Shown: positions 1 to 6,391 of the stretch, in pieces
Layout of the letters: every line of letters starts with the position of its first letter
Numbering within the stretch: position 1 is the stretch's first letter
Origin: an uncultured Planctomycetaceae bacterium
GTDB taxonomy: Bacteria; Planctomycetota; Planctomycetia; Pirellulales; UBA1268
Direction of reading: 5' to 3'
Assembly: GCA_903958265.1 (NCBI GenBank)
Contig: CAJBSQ010000142.1
Span: forward strand, 1 to 8,331
DNA: 8,331 nt
The notes under the pieces: generated by a model
What the model saw: only the letters and a program-made list of their open reading frames with translations
Database searches by the model: none
What the model was told of the DNA's origin: nothing
Translations under genes and position numbers: made by a program

Positions 1-454
1 AGTCTTCGCGGCGGACACCGTAGTGGACGAACTTGTAGAACACGCCCGAGGCGTTGAGCTTCATGCCGTGGGTGAGGTGGCCGCCGTGGGCGAGGTCGAA
101 GGCGAGCACGGTGTCACCCGGCTGGATCGCCGCGAGATACACCGCGGCGTTGGCCTGGCTGCCGGAGTGCGGCTGCACGTTCACGTGCTCGGCCCCAAAC
201 ACGGCCTTGAGCCGCTCTCGAGCGATGTCTTCCACCTTGTCTACGAACTCGCAGCCGCCGTAATACCGCCGGCCGGGATAGCCCTCGGCATACTTGTTGG
301 TGAGCACGCTGCCCACGGCCTGCATCACGGCGGGGCTCGTAAAGTTTTCGCTGGCGATCATCTCGAGGCCGTCCTGCTGCCGAACCTGCTCCGCAGCAAT
401 GCAGGACCAGACCTCGGAATCTTCGAGTTCGATGAAGTTGGCGGGAGTGTGCAC
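1..454 (-). CDS. glyA: Serine hydroxymethyltransferase, N-terminal part (3' end beyond window)
   Basis: A PLP-dependent cytosolic enzyme that interconverts serine and glycine while loading one-carbon units on tetrahydrofolate. The 151 visible codons carry hallmark blocks in the right order: IASENFTSP (residues 33-41), LTNKYAEGYPGRRYYGGCE (51-69), NVQPHSGSQAN (92-102) and DLAHGGHLTHG (120-130). These match the E. coli GlyA N-terminal region closely, as recalled. The PLP-binding lysine lies further on, outside the window, so completeness cannot be judged. The start is taken as GTG at 454-452: it is preceded by AGGAG about 7 nt upstream, and only a short leader (HTPANFIELEDSE) precedes the conserved region. 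The gene is transcribed away from the DUF1559 gene and has its own promoter. Identity is very secure; the exact start is likely but not proven. Confidence 0.96.
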   Translation of the reverse strand, partial: MHTPANFIELEDSEVWSCIAAEQVRQQDGLEMIASENFTSPAVMQAVGSVLTNKYAEGYPGRRYYGGCEFVDKVEDIARERLKAVFGAEHVNVQPHSGSQANAAVYLAAIQPGDTVLAFDLAHGGHLTHGMKLNASGVFYKFVHYGVRRED

Positions 455-790
455 CGAGATTCTCCTGGCAGGCGGGCGGCGGAAAGCAGCAGGCGATTCG
501 ATTGTGAAACGGCCACGATAGACCGTCAACGATCGGTCCTTCCGCGGCCGCTCCACGAACTGCTCAAATCGTAGAATGCCGCGTGTCGGCCGAGGAGGGG
601 GGCCCACGAAACGTGGGGCATGAGGTCGCTCACCACCGCAGAAGATGGCCCGAAAAGATAGCCAGTTCCCCACTCACGACGGCGGGCACCGCATTCGACC
701 CGTGGCGCTCGAGTGTCATTTTCGGCCGCGGCCCTCGCATGATAGTCTCCTTCACTCAGTGACGTGGGGGGTATTCACCGGGGGTGCTCG
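455..790. other. Divergent intergenic region between glyA and the DUF1559 gene
   Basis: This gap of about 336 bp has no convincing gene. It holds the glyA promoter on the minus strand and presumably the promoter of the plus-strand DUF1559 operon. Only a weak -10-like GATAGT (741-746) is visible for the latter, with no good -35 partner. A small perfect hairpin, CCCACG (603-608), loop AAA, CGTGGG (612-617), sits mid-gap; neither strand has a T-run after it, so it is not a standard terminator. A 10-bp palindrome GGCCGCGGCC lies at 724-733, just upstream of the -10-like site. Short open frames here lack homology cues and ribosome binding sites. Confidence 0.6.
501..529 (-). promoter_or_regulatory. 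Candidate sigma70-type promoter of glyA
   Basis: On the minus strand TTGACG (529-524, 5/6 to the -35 consensus) is followed after exactly 17 bp by CACAAT (506-501, 4/6 to the -10 consensus). The predicted transcript would start near 494, giving a leader of about 40 nt before the glyA GTG. That is too short for a glycine or SAM riboswitch, and none is seen. The call rests on consensus matching only. Confidence 0.5.
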
Positions 791-1774
791 ATGCACAGGG
801 ATCGGTGTCGGCCGGAGGCCGGTTTCACGTTGGTGGAACTGCTGGTGGTGATCGCGATCATCGCCACGCTCATCGGCCTGCTCCTGCCAGCCGTCCAGTC
901 GGCCCGCGAAGCGGCACGACGGACGACCTGCGCCTCATCGCTGCGGCAGCTCGGGCTGGGCGCGATCCGCTCGTACGAAGCGAAGCGATGCTTTCCCGCC
1001 GCCGGCAAGGATGCCTGCTACGAAGGTAACGCCGGAGGACAGCAGCCGAGCCATCGGCAGTGCACGGCGGGCCCCACGCTTGCCCAGGGCGGTTGCTGCG
1101 GACCCGCCGATCTCGATCGGGTGGAGTGGAACTGGGGGTATCAGCTCCTGCCCTACCTCGAAGCCCAAACCATCCACGATCAGCCCTTCACGTCGGCGGG
1201 GCATGCCGTGGTGCGGCGGACGCCGATCCCGATCATGTACTGTCCTGCACGACGATCACCCGATCAGTCAGCCGGACGAGCCCGGACCGATTACGCGGCC
1301 TGCGTCGGCCACAGCAGCGGCAGCAGGGAGAGCCCTCCCACGGCCGGCGCGGCGGCGTTCGCCGGCCTGTCCGGACTGATCATCCGCACCGGTGCCGGTC
1401 ACGTTCGCCACGCCCACGTGACCGACGGCCTCTCCAAGACGGTCATGTTCGGCGAGAAGCAGACCAACCCGAAGGATTTCTCCACGCCGTTCGACGAGAA
1501 CGAGACCTACGCCTCGGCAGGCTGGGCCGACACCGAGGTGCGCCGCGTGGGCAACCGCACCACCACGCCACAGCCAGACCGCGAGCATCCGTCGCTCACC
1601 GGAGGAGCAGCCACCGCCTCCTCGAGCCGCTTCGGGTCATCGCATCCCGCCGGCGTCTGCTTCGTGTGGGGCGACGGATCGACCCGCTGGATCAGCTACG
1701 CAGTGGATCCCGTCTCCTTCGAGCGGGCCTGCCGTCGCGACGACGGCCAGCTGCTCTCGACCGGTGACCTCTGA
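791..1774 (+). CDS. DUF1559 family prepilin-like (PulG-like) protein with H-X9-DG motif
   Basis: A type IV pseudopilin-like protein of 327 aa. Residues 1-11 form a short leader ending in Gly11. GFTLVELLVV (11-20) is the prepilin peptidase cleavage and methylation site, followed by one hydrophobic helix to about residue 33 and the typical LLPAVQSAREAARR stretch (31-44). Family marks follow: YCPARR (150-155), DYAA (167-170), TDGLSKTVMFGEK (211-223) and near the C-terminus H285-X9-D295-G296, the H-X9-DG motif of prepilin-type processing-associated proteins. Length fits the family (about 300-350 aa). Planctomycetes encode dozens of paralogues; their role is unsettled, with pilus/secretion pseudopilin or envelope protein proposed. 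A cysteine-rich loop (Cys76, 91, 102, 103) may form disulfides. ATG 791 is preferred, with G-rich sequence just upstream; an in-frame GTG at 764 would add nine residues to the leader. It is the first gene of a plus-strand run, 28 nt before the lipoprotein gene. Confidence 0.92.
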   Translation: MHRDRCRPEAGFTLVELLVVIAIIATLIGLLLPAVQSAREAARRTTCASSLRQLGLGAIRSYEAKRCFPAAGKDACYEGNAGGQQPSHRQCTAGPTLAQGGCCGPADLDRVEWNWGYQLLPYLEAQTIHDQPFTSAGHAVVRRTPIPIMYCPARRSPDQSAGRARTDYAACVGHSSGSRESPPTAGAAAFAGLSGLIIRTGAGHVRHAHVTDGLSKTVMFGEKQTNPKDFSTPFDENETYASAGWADTEVRRVGNRTTTPQPDREHPSLTGGAATASSSRFGSSHPAGVCFVWGDGSTRWISYAVDPVSFERACRRDDGQLLSTGDL

Positions 1775-1802
1775 GCATCTTGCATCACGCCAGGAGACAT
1801 GC

Positions 1803-2015
1803 ATGCGGCTGACGCAGACCTTGGGCAACGGGTTCTCTGCCGCGTTCGCTGGCGTCCTCATGGCCATGGCGGCCGGCTGCGGCGGCGGTCCCGCCGGCCC
1901 TGCAGCAACGGCGACCCCGTCGGCCGACGAGATTCGGCAGTCGGAACAGGCCGCCAACGCCGCCGCCGCTGCGGAGGCGACCGCGATGCCAGCCGACGGC
2001 GCCTCGAGCAAGTAG
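1803..2015 (+). CDS. Small lipoprotein (70 aa) paired with the DUF1559 gene
   Basis: The protein has a basic start (MR), a hydrophobic stretch to about residue 24 and a lipobox-like AAGC with Cys26 as the likely lipidated residue. The -3 position is Ala rather than the usual Leu, so the lipobox is imperfect. The mature part is only about 45 residues and is Ala/Pro/Gly-rich, suggesting a disordered tether. AGGAG at 1792-1796 lies 6 nt before ATG 1803, which decides this start over the ATG at 1799 (another frame) and over upstream in-frame starts. A tiny lipoprotein directly after a DUF1559 gene is a recurrent arrangement in planctomycetes, so co-transcription and a shared envelope location are likely. 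The molecular function is unknown. Confidence 0.75.
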   Translation: MRLTQTLGNGFSAAFAGVLMAMAAGCGGGPAGPAATATPSADEIRQSEQAANAAAAAEATAMPADGASSK

Positions 2016-2025
2016 GCTGCTCGAG
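2003..2025 (+). other. Perfect 8-bp inverted repeat over the lipoprotein stop codon
   Basis: CTCGAGCA (2003-2010) and TGCTCGAG (2018-2025) pair perfectly around a 7-nt loop that contains the TAG stop (2013-2015). An RNA hairpin here could stabilise the upstream transcript, or attenuate transcription before the metallopeptidase gene 30 bp further on. No T-run follows, so a classical intrinsic terminator is not supported. The inner six bases of each arm (CTCGAG) are themselves palindromic, which makes such a repeat easier to arise by chance. Confidence 0.45.
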
Positions 2026-2055
2026 TCGGGACGAGCCTTCGCAGCAGGTGACGCC

Positions 2056-3906
2056 GTGATCTCCGTTCGCACCCTTGCACTCGTCCTGGCGGCGGTCCTC
2101 ACCGTTGGCTCTCCCTGCGCACTGGCCCAGCTCACGATCACAGAGCGGCTCTCGCTCACCGGCACCGTCGAGGCTGTGGCCGGTGGGCGGCTGACGATCC
2201 GCGATGACGAGGGCGGGCGGCACGAGGTCCGCGTGCAGAAAGCCGACGAGCAGAGCGTGCCACTGGCCGACGGCCGGCTGCTCGCGTTTCCCGCCAACGT
2301 GCGAATCAGCGGCCCGGTCGATCCCGCGAAACTCAAGCCCGGCCAGGTCGTCCGCTTCCGCTGCCGCCTCTCGGCCAGGGCCGCGACCGACGGCGAGGTC
2401 TCGGAGATCACCGTCGTCGACGCCGGCGACGCCACGGTCGGCGTCGCCTGGAGCCATGGACCTCCCGAGGCGAAAACGGCGGCCGACTGCGTGGTCACCG
2501 CGGCCGTGCTCCGCGCGAGCAAGGGGCGGCTTGCCGTGGAACTGCCCCCCGACACGCCGTTCAAGAAGAAGACGGTCATCGCCTGCAAGCTCACCGGCGG
2601 CGCGACCGCCGTGATCGAGAGCCGCGACCTCCGCCGGATCGAGCCGGGCGCGACCGTGGTCCGCCTCGAGGGCGTGAGACTCGACACGGGTGACGTGGTC
2701 GCCAAGACGCTGGTCGCGGAGAACCCCGCCGCCACCACCATCGCGGCCCGCGGAGACGACGCTCTCGAAAACAAGTACCGCTCGCTCTCCGCCGAGCCCC
2801 CGACCGAGCCGCGGCTCGTCCGCTCCCCCCACTTCGCCTTCCTCACCGACGTCTCCGACCGCGAGTGGGCGGTGATCCGCGACAAACTCGAGCGGATGGT
2901 CGGGCTGCTCGAACGCTTCTTTGGCCGAAAATCCACCGGCGTCGTCGAGGGATTCATCGTCCGCGATCTCGCAGCCTGGCCGCGAGGCATGCTCCAGGAG
3001 CCGATGGGCGTCGAGAAGATCCGGCGCCGCGAGGGCGTCTGCTTCACGACGTCGCTCGGACCGAACCGGCGGGCCGAGCTCTATTCCTGCACCGACCACG
3101 GCGTGATCCAGCATGAGTGCGTGCATGGCTTCTGCCACCTCACCTTCGGATCGACGGGCCCCACGTGGTTGGCCGAGGGAGTGGCCGAACTGGGCAACTA
3201 CTGGCGGGATGGCGAACCGGCCGTCGAGATCGACCCGGTCGTGATGGGCTACCTGCAACATGCCTCACCCCGGCGGACGCTCGCCGAAATCACCGGGCCG
3301 GACCGGGCGGCCGCCGGCTCCTGGCAGGACTACGCCTGGCGCTGGGCCCTCTGCCATCTGCTCGCCTCCAACCCCAACTATGCCGATCGCTTCACGCCGC
3401 TGGCCATCGCGCTGATGGAGCAGCGGCCTGGCGCATCGTTCGAGGCGGTGTACGGTCCGGTCGCCGGCGAAGTGGCGTTCGAATACGACCGCTTTCTGGA
3501 GACGGTCGGCAACGGCTATCGCGCCGACCTCGCCGCCTGGCCCTGGAAGGCGAGGTTTCGACCGCTCGCGGCCGGGGCCCGGATCACGGCCACGGTGCGG
3601 GCGGCGCGGGGCTGGCAGGCCAGCGGCGTCACGGTCGAGAAGGATCTGGCCTACATAATCGCGGCCCCGGGAACGTGGCGGACTACGAAGGCGGGCGAGC
3701 CCTGCGACGCCGACGGCGACGCGGGCCGCGGCCGGCTGGTGGCCGCGGTGTTTCACGACTTCACGCTCACCACCGAACTCCCGCTCGGCGCGGCGGCCAC
3801 GTTCATGGCTCCCTCCGCCGGCCAGCTCTTTCTCCGCTGCGCCGACGACTGGACGCAACTCGCCGACAACGAAGGCGAGCTCACCGTGACGATCAGCCGC
3901 GAGTGA
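2056..3906 (+). CDS. Secreted gluzincin-type metallopeptidase with C-terminal LecA-like domain
   Basis: A 616-aa exported protein. Residues 1-24 are a Sec signal peptide ending ALA|Q. Two similar beta-rich modules follow (about 34-122 and 147-221), each with a GRL-[TA]-[IV] strand, then a [KE]PG-x-x-V-[VR] element, then DGEVSEITVVD or TGDVVAKTLVAE. The peptidase-like region (about 255-490) has zinc motif HECVH (353-357) and WLAEGVAE (371-378). Glu374, 17 residues after His357, is the probable third ligand, as in the peptidase MA/DUF1570-like group. Residues 505-614 resemble PA-IL/LecA lectins: YIIAAPGTW, a D-rich loop, GRLVAAV, PLGAAATFMAP, GQLFLR, then D597-D598...D604-N605-x-G, placed like the LecA calcium loop. 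The start is GTG 2056 with AGGTG 5 nt upstream; it is 40 nt after the lipoprotein gene. Substrate unknown; catalytic activity and sugar binding are inferred. Confidence 0.85.
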   Translation: MISVRTLALVLAAVLTVGSPCALAQLTITERLSLTGTVEAVAGGRLTIRDDEGGRHEVRVQKADEQSVPLADGRLLAFPANVRISGPVDPAKLKPGQVVRFRCRLSARAATDGEVSEITVVDAGDATVGVAWSHGPPEAKTAADCVVTAAVLRASKGRLAVELPPDTPFKKKTVIACKLTGGATAVIESRDLRRIEPGATVVRLEGVRLDTGDVVAKTLVAENPAATTIAARGDDALENKYRSLSAEPPTEPRLVRSPHFAFLTDVSDREWAVIRDKLERMVGLLERFFGRKSTGVVEGFIVRDLAAWPRGMLQEPMGVEKIRRREGVCFTTSLGPNRRAELYSCTDHGVIQHECVHGFCHLTFGSTGPTWLAEGVAELGNYWRDGEPAVEIDPVVMGYLQHASPRRTLAEITGPDRAAAGSWQDYAWRWALCHLLASNPNYADRFTPLAIALMEQRPGASFEAVYGPVAGEVAFEYDRFLETVGNGYRADLAAWPWKARFRPLAAGARITATVRAARGWQASGVTVEKDLAYIIAAPGTWRTTKAGEPCDADGDAGRGRLVAAVFHDFTLTTELPLGAAATFMAPSAGQLFLRCADDWTQLADNEGELTVTISRE

Positions 3907-3909
3907 TCA
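3904..3909. other. Palindromic TGATCA shared by two convergent stop codons
   Basis: TGA at 3904-3906 ends the plus-strand metallopeptidase gene, and TGA read at 3909-3907 on the minus strand ends the FKBP fusion gene. The coding regions abut with zero intergenic bases. Any transcription terminator for either gene must therefore lie inside the opposite coding sequence, or the transcripts overlap. Confidence 0.9.
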
Positions 3910-5376
3910 CGTCGCCGAAAGGAGCTCGATGTCGAACACCAGCGTCGAGTTGGCCGGGATGCCCGGCCGCGCCGTCGAGCCGTAGGCGAGGTTCGCGGGG
4001 ATGATCGCGGTCCGCCGCTCGCCCGGCTTCATCTCCGCGATCAGTTGGTCCCAGCCCGCGATCACCGCGCCCGTGCCGAGCGTGAACTCGAAGGGCGTGC
4101 CCCGGTCCCGCGAACTGTCAAACTTCGAGCCGTCGAGCAGCCAGCCCGTGTAGTGCGTCGAAACCTTTTGGCCCGACGCCGGCACCGTGCCGCTGCCTCC
4201 CTGCGTGACGCGATACCGGATGCCCGTGAGCGTGGTCACGAAGTCGGTGGAGGACATAGGCGGCGCCGCCAGCCGCGCGGCGCCCGCCAGGCTCGCGAAC
4301 GCCTGCGTGCGGCTGCCTGCCTGCGAGAGGAACGCCAGGCCGCTGGCCCCTCCCCTGCCGGCCGCCCCCTGCATGCCCGCGAAGCCGTCGATCCGCCCGT
4401 CGCCGTTGCGATCGACGCCGGCGGCAAACACGGCGGCCTTCGGCCGCGACAGCCCCGTGAACGCCGAGAAACTGGCGAGCCGCGGATTCTCCGCCGAGCC
4501 CACGCGGCCGTCGTAGACCTCCGTGCCGGGGCCGCCGTTGCCTGCCGAGATGATCACGTCGTCGATCGAATCGGTGTCGTAGCGGCCTGCGGCGACCGAG
4601 AAGCCACCGGTCGTCCGCGACGCGAAGGGCCTGATCGTATCGACGATGCTCGGCGCCGCCGCCGACACATCGTAGATCCTGACCACCGCTTGCCCGCCGG
4701 TGCCGCCCGCGACGGCGAGTTCCACCTTGTCGTCGGGCTGCGTTGCATCGACGAGCCGGCCGTTGTCGAACGTGCCGAAGTCGCCGGCCGCCACCCGCAC
4801 GCCGCTGAGGTAGGTCGGGCCAAACGCCCGGAAGGTCAGGGAGGGCACGGGCGAGATCGCCGCGTCGAACACGGGCGACAGAAACACGCTCACCTGCGAT
4901 CCCCGCGACTGCGCTGCGATGATGTCGGCGTGCCGGTCGCCATTGGCGTCGCCAGCGACCACTTCGACGCCGCCGAAATAGGAATCACCAAACGGCCGCA
5001 GCCGGTAGCCGGTCAGCTCCCGCAACGAGGTGCTCGCCCCTGATCTCTCGATGGTGAACACCCGGATCTCGCCCATGCGGCCCAGGCCCGACCCGGCGAT
5101 GATCTCGTCGCCCGGCCGGCCATCGACGTTGCCCATGGCCACCCGCGTGCCCCCTGCGAAGGCCTCCTCGAAGGCCAGCGTCTGGGCCACCACCGCGCCG
5201 GTCTCCGCTTCGACGAGCCGGATGAGGGGCGTACTGCCGGGCCCGAAGTCGGAGCCGATCGCCACCCACGGCTGCGTGAGCACCAGCCGCGGCTCGAGCA
5301 TTTCCAGCCGCAGCCGGTTGCGGCTTGCAGCGCGGCGGCGATGTGCCGGCGGACGTGAGGCATGGCGGGCAGACAT
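3907..5376 (-). CDS. FG-GAP/VCBS-repeat protein fused to C-terminal FKBP-type peptidyl-prolyl isomerase
   Basis: A 489-aa protein predicted to be exported. The basic N-terminus runs into RLRLEMLEPRLVLT (21-34), the planctomycete LEPR-XLL motif found near the start of many large surface proteins. Residues about 36-345 hold about five FG-GAP/VCBS-like repeats with calcium-loop signatures: GNVDGRPGDEII (82-93), GDANGDRHADII (142-153), a divergent one near 197-224, GRYDTDSIDDVII (264-276) and DRNGDGRID (322-330). Residues about 380-487 form an FKBP domain that catalyses cis-trans prolyl isomerisation. FKBP12 pocket residues are kept as Tyr409, Phe419-Asp420, Phe429, Val438-Ile439, Trp442, Tyr465 and Phe481; the FKBP12 Glu54 and His87 positions are Ala437 and Arg470. 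ATG at 5376 is preferred because LEPR-XLL proteins begin this way; an in-frame GTG at 5430 would add 18 residues. Ribosome binding site weak (GGGG). It lies 115 bp downstream of the M50 gene on the same strand. Confidence 0.9.
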   Translation of the reverse strand: MSARHASRPPAHRRRAASRNRLRLEMLEPRLVLTQPWVAIGSDFGPGSTPLIRLVEAETGAVVAQTLAFEEAFAGGTRVAMGNVDGRPGDEIIAGSGLGRMGEIRVFTIERSGASTSLRELTGYRLRPFGDSYFGGVEVVAGDANGDRHADIIAAQSRGSQVSVFLSPVFDAAISPVPSLTFRAFGPTYLSGVRVAAGDFGTFDNGRLVDATQPDDKVELAVAGGTGGQAVVRIYDVSAAAPSIVDTIRPFASRTTGGFSVAAGRYDTDSIDDVIISAGNGGPGTEVYDGRVGSAENPRLASFSAFTGLSRPKAAVFAAGVDRNGDGRIDGFAGMQGAAGRGGASGLAFLSQAGSRTQAFASLAGAARLAAPPMSSTDFVTTLTGIRYRVTQGGSGTVPASGQKVSTHYTGWLLDGSKFDSSRDRGTPFEFTLGTGAVIAGWDQLIAEMKPGERRTAIIPANLAYGSTARPGIPANSTLVFDIELLSAT

Positions 5377-5454
5377 AAGAACCCCGGCGAAGAAAGCCTG
5401 CTGAAGCACGAGGGCGGGTCGAACACCCACCCGACACTACGGTGAGAGATAGCC

Positions 5455-5468
5455 TCCGGTTCGCCGGA
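5455..5468 (-). other. Small inverted repeat in the M50-FKBP spacer
   Basis: TCCGG and CCGGA flank a 4-nt loop (TTCG on plus, CGAA on minus). It lies 24 bp beyond the M50 stop and 78 bp before the FKBP start. It could be a weak 3'-end stabiliser for the M50 transcript. The stem is only 5 bp and no T-run follows, so a terminator is not claimed. The rest of this 115-bp spacer shows no clear promoter, so co-transcription of the two minus-strand genes is possible. Confidence 0.3.
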
Positions 5469-5491
5469 ATGCAATTTCCCGGTTGCTTCTC

Positions 5492-6391
5492 TCAGTCCAG
5501 CCGCAGCGGCTCGGGCATGAAGGTGAGGATCGGGATCAGGAGCGTCGCCAGCCCGAGGGCCGTGCGGATCCGCCCGAGCGGCCGACCGTCGTCGTTGATC
5601 GGCGGGTGGTCAACGCCCATCAGCGTGACGAGCACGAGCATCACCACCCAGTTGTAGCGGCCGGCGATCACCACCGCGGCAATCGCCGACAGCAGCACGC
5701 CGCGGGCCACCCAGTTACCGGCACGGCCAAATACGGCTCGGCAGATGTGGCCGCCGTCGAGCTGGCTCAGGGGCAGCATGTTGAGTCCCGTGACGAGCAG
5801 CCCGACCCAGCCCGCCATGAACAGGGCGTTGGGCGGCACGGCGGCAGTGGCGGGCAGATCGGGCCGCACGAGCCCCTGAACCCACCGGGCAAGCGGCGGC
5901 ATGGCGAAGGGATTGTCGCCGTCGGGACCACCGGCGAGCAGGCCGACCGCCAGCAGCGGCACGGCGAGGACAAGCCCCGCGAGTGGCCCGGCGACGGCGA
6001 TATCGAAGAGCTGGCGGCGATTGGCCCGAGCACCCTCCATGCCGATCACGGCGCCGAGCGTGCCGGTGAGCAGCACCGGCACCGGGATGAAAAACGGCAG
6101 CGTGGCCGGGATGCCGTGAAGCCTCGCGGCGATGAAGTGCCCGGCCTCGTGGGCGCTCAACACGGCCATCACGGCCGCCGCATAGGCGAGGCCCCGCGGC
6201 CAGTGGGCCGCGATGGCCGGGGCGATGTCGTCGAGCCCCATCACCAGCGGCTGCCAGCCAGCCGCGCCGGCGGCAAACGTGGTCAGGCACGTCAGCAGGT
6301 AGAGCAGCCCCTGCAGTCGCAGCCGCGGCGAGCGGGGCGAGCGCAACAGCGTCTCGAGATCGGGCTCACGATGCGAAAACGGTGGCTCCAT
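5492..6391 (-). CDS. Site-2 protease-like M50 family membrane zinc metalloprotease
   Basis: A 299-aa polytopic membrane protein. HEAGH (81-85) sits in a hydrophobic segment and supplies two zinc ligands and the catalytic Glu82. NMLPLSQLDGGH (204-215) is the second signature, with Asp212 as the third ligand. LFDIAVAGPLAGL (128-140) and HPPINDDGRPLG (262-273) recall the plant/cyanobacterial EGY-like subgroup of S2P proteases. Hydrophobic segments lie at about 28-50, 68-90, 98-118, 130-153, 188-208, 230-262 and 276-292. Such enzymes cleave transmembrane substrates within the bilayer, often to release anti-sigma or membrane-tethered regulators; no such substrate is recognisable here. All catalytic residues are present, so it should be active. 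No PDZ domain is seen, unlike RseP. The ATG at 6391 has no clear Shine-Dalgarno sequence; the transcript may be leaderless or nearly so. It is divergent from the 584-aa secreted protein gene. Confidence 0.93.
   Translation of the reverse strand: MEPPFSHREPDLETLLRSPRSPRLRLQGLLYLLTCLTTFAAGAAGWQPLVMGLDDIAPAIAAHWPRGLAYAAAVMAVLSAHEAGHFIAARLHGIPATLPFFIPVPVLLTGTLGAVIGMEGARANRRQLFDIAVAGPLAGLVLAVPLLAVGLLAGGPDGDNPFAMPPLARWVQGLVRPDLPATAAVPPNALFMAGWVGLLVTGLNMLPLSQLDGGHICRAVFGRAGNWVARGVLLSAIAAVVIAGRYNWVVMLVLVTLMGVDHPPINDDGRPLGRIRTALGLATLLIPILTFMPEPLRLD

Noticed and set aside
455..500. A glycine or SAM riboswitch in front of glyA
   Set aside because: The predicted leader is about 40 nt, too short for either, and no conserved aptamer core was seen.
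23..574. A 183-codon plus-strand open frame over the glyA region
   Set aside because: The minus strand encodes canonical serine hydroxymethyltransferase motifs over the same bases.
603..617. CCCACG-AAA-CGTGGG hairpin as an intrinsic terminator or small RNA
   Set aside because: The stem is only 6 bp with no T-run on either strand, and it lies between two divergent gene starts where no terminator is needed.
1785..3261. Two long minus-strand open frames (420 and 467 codons) opposite the metallopeptidase gene
   Set aside because: They oppose the signal peptide, repeat modules and front of the peptidase domain. Their translations are low-complexity Arg/Ser or Arg/Gly/Asp-rich, as expected from high GC at third positions.
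3117..4004. A 295-codon plus-strand frame crossing the 3906/3907 junction
   Set aside because: It is out of frame with the HECVH-WLAEG protein and strongly Arg/Gly-rich; both flanking genes are well supported up to their stops.
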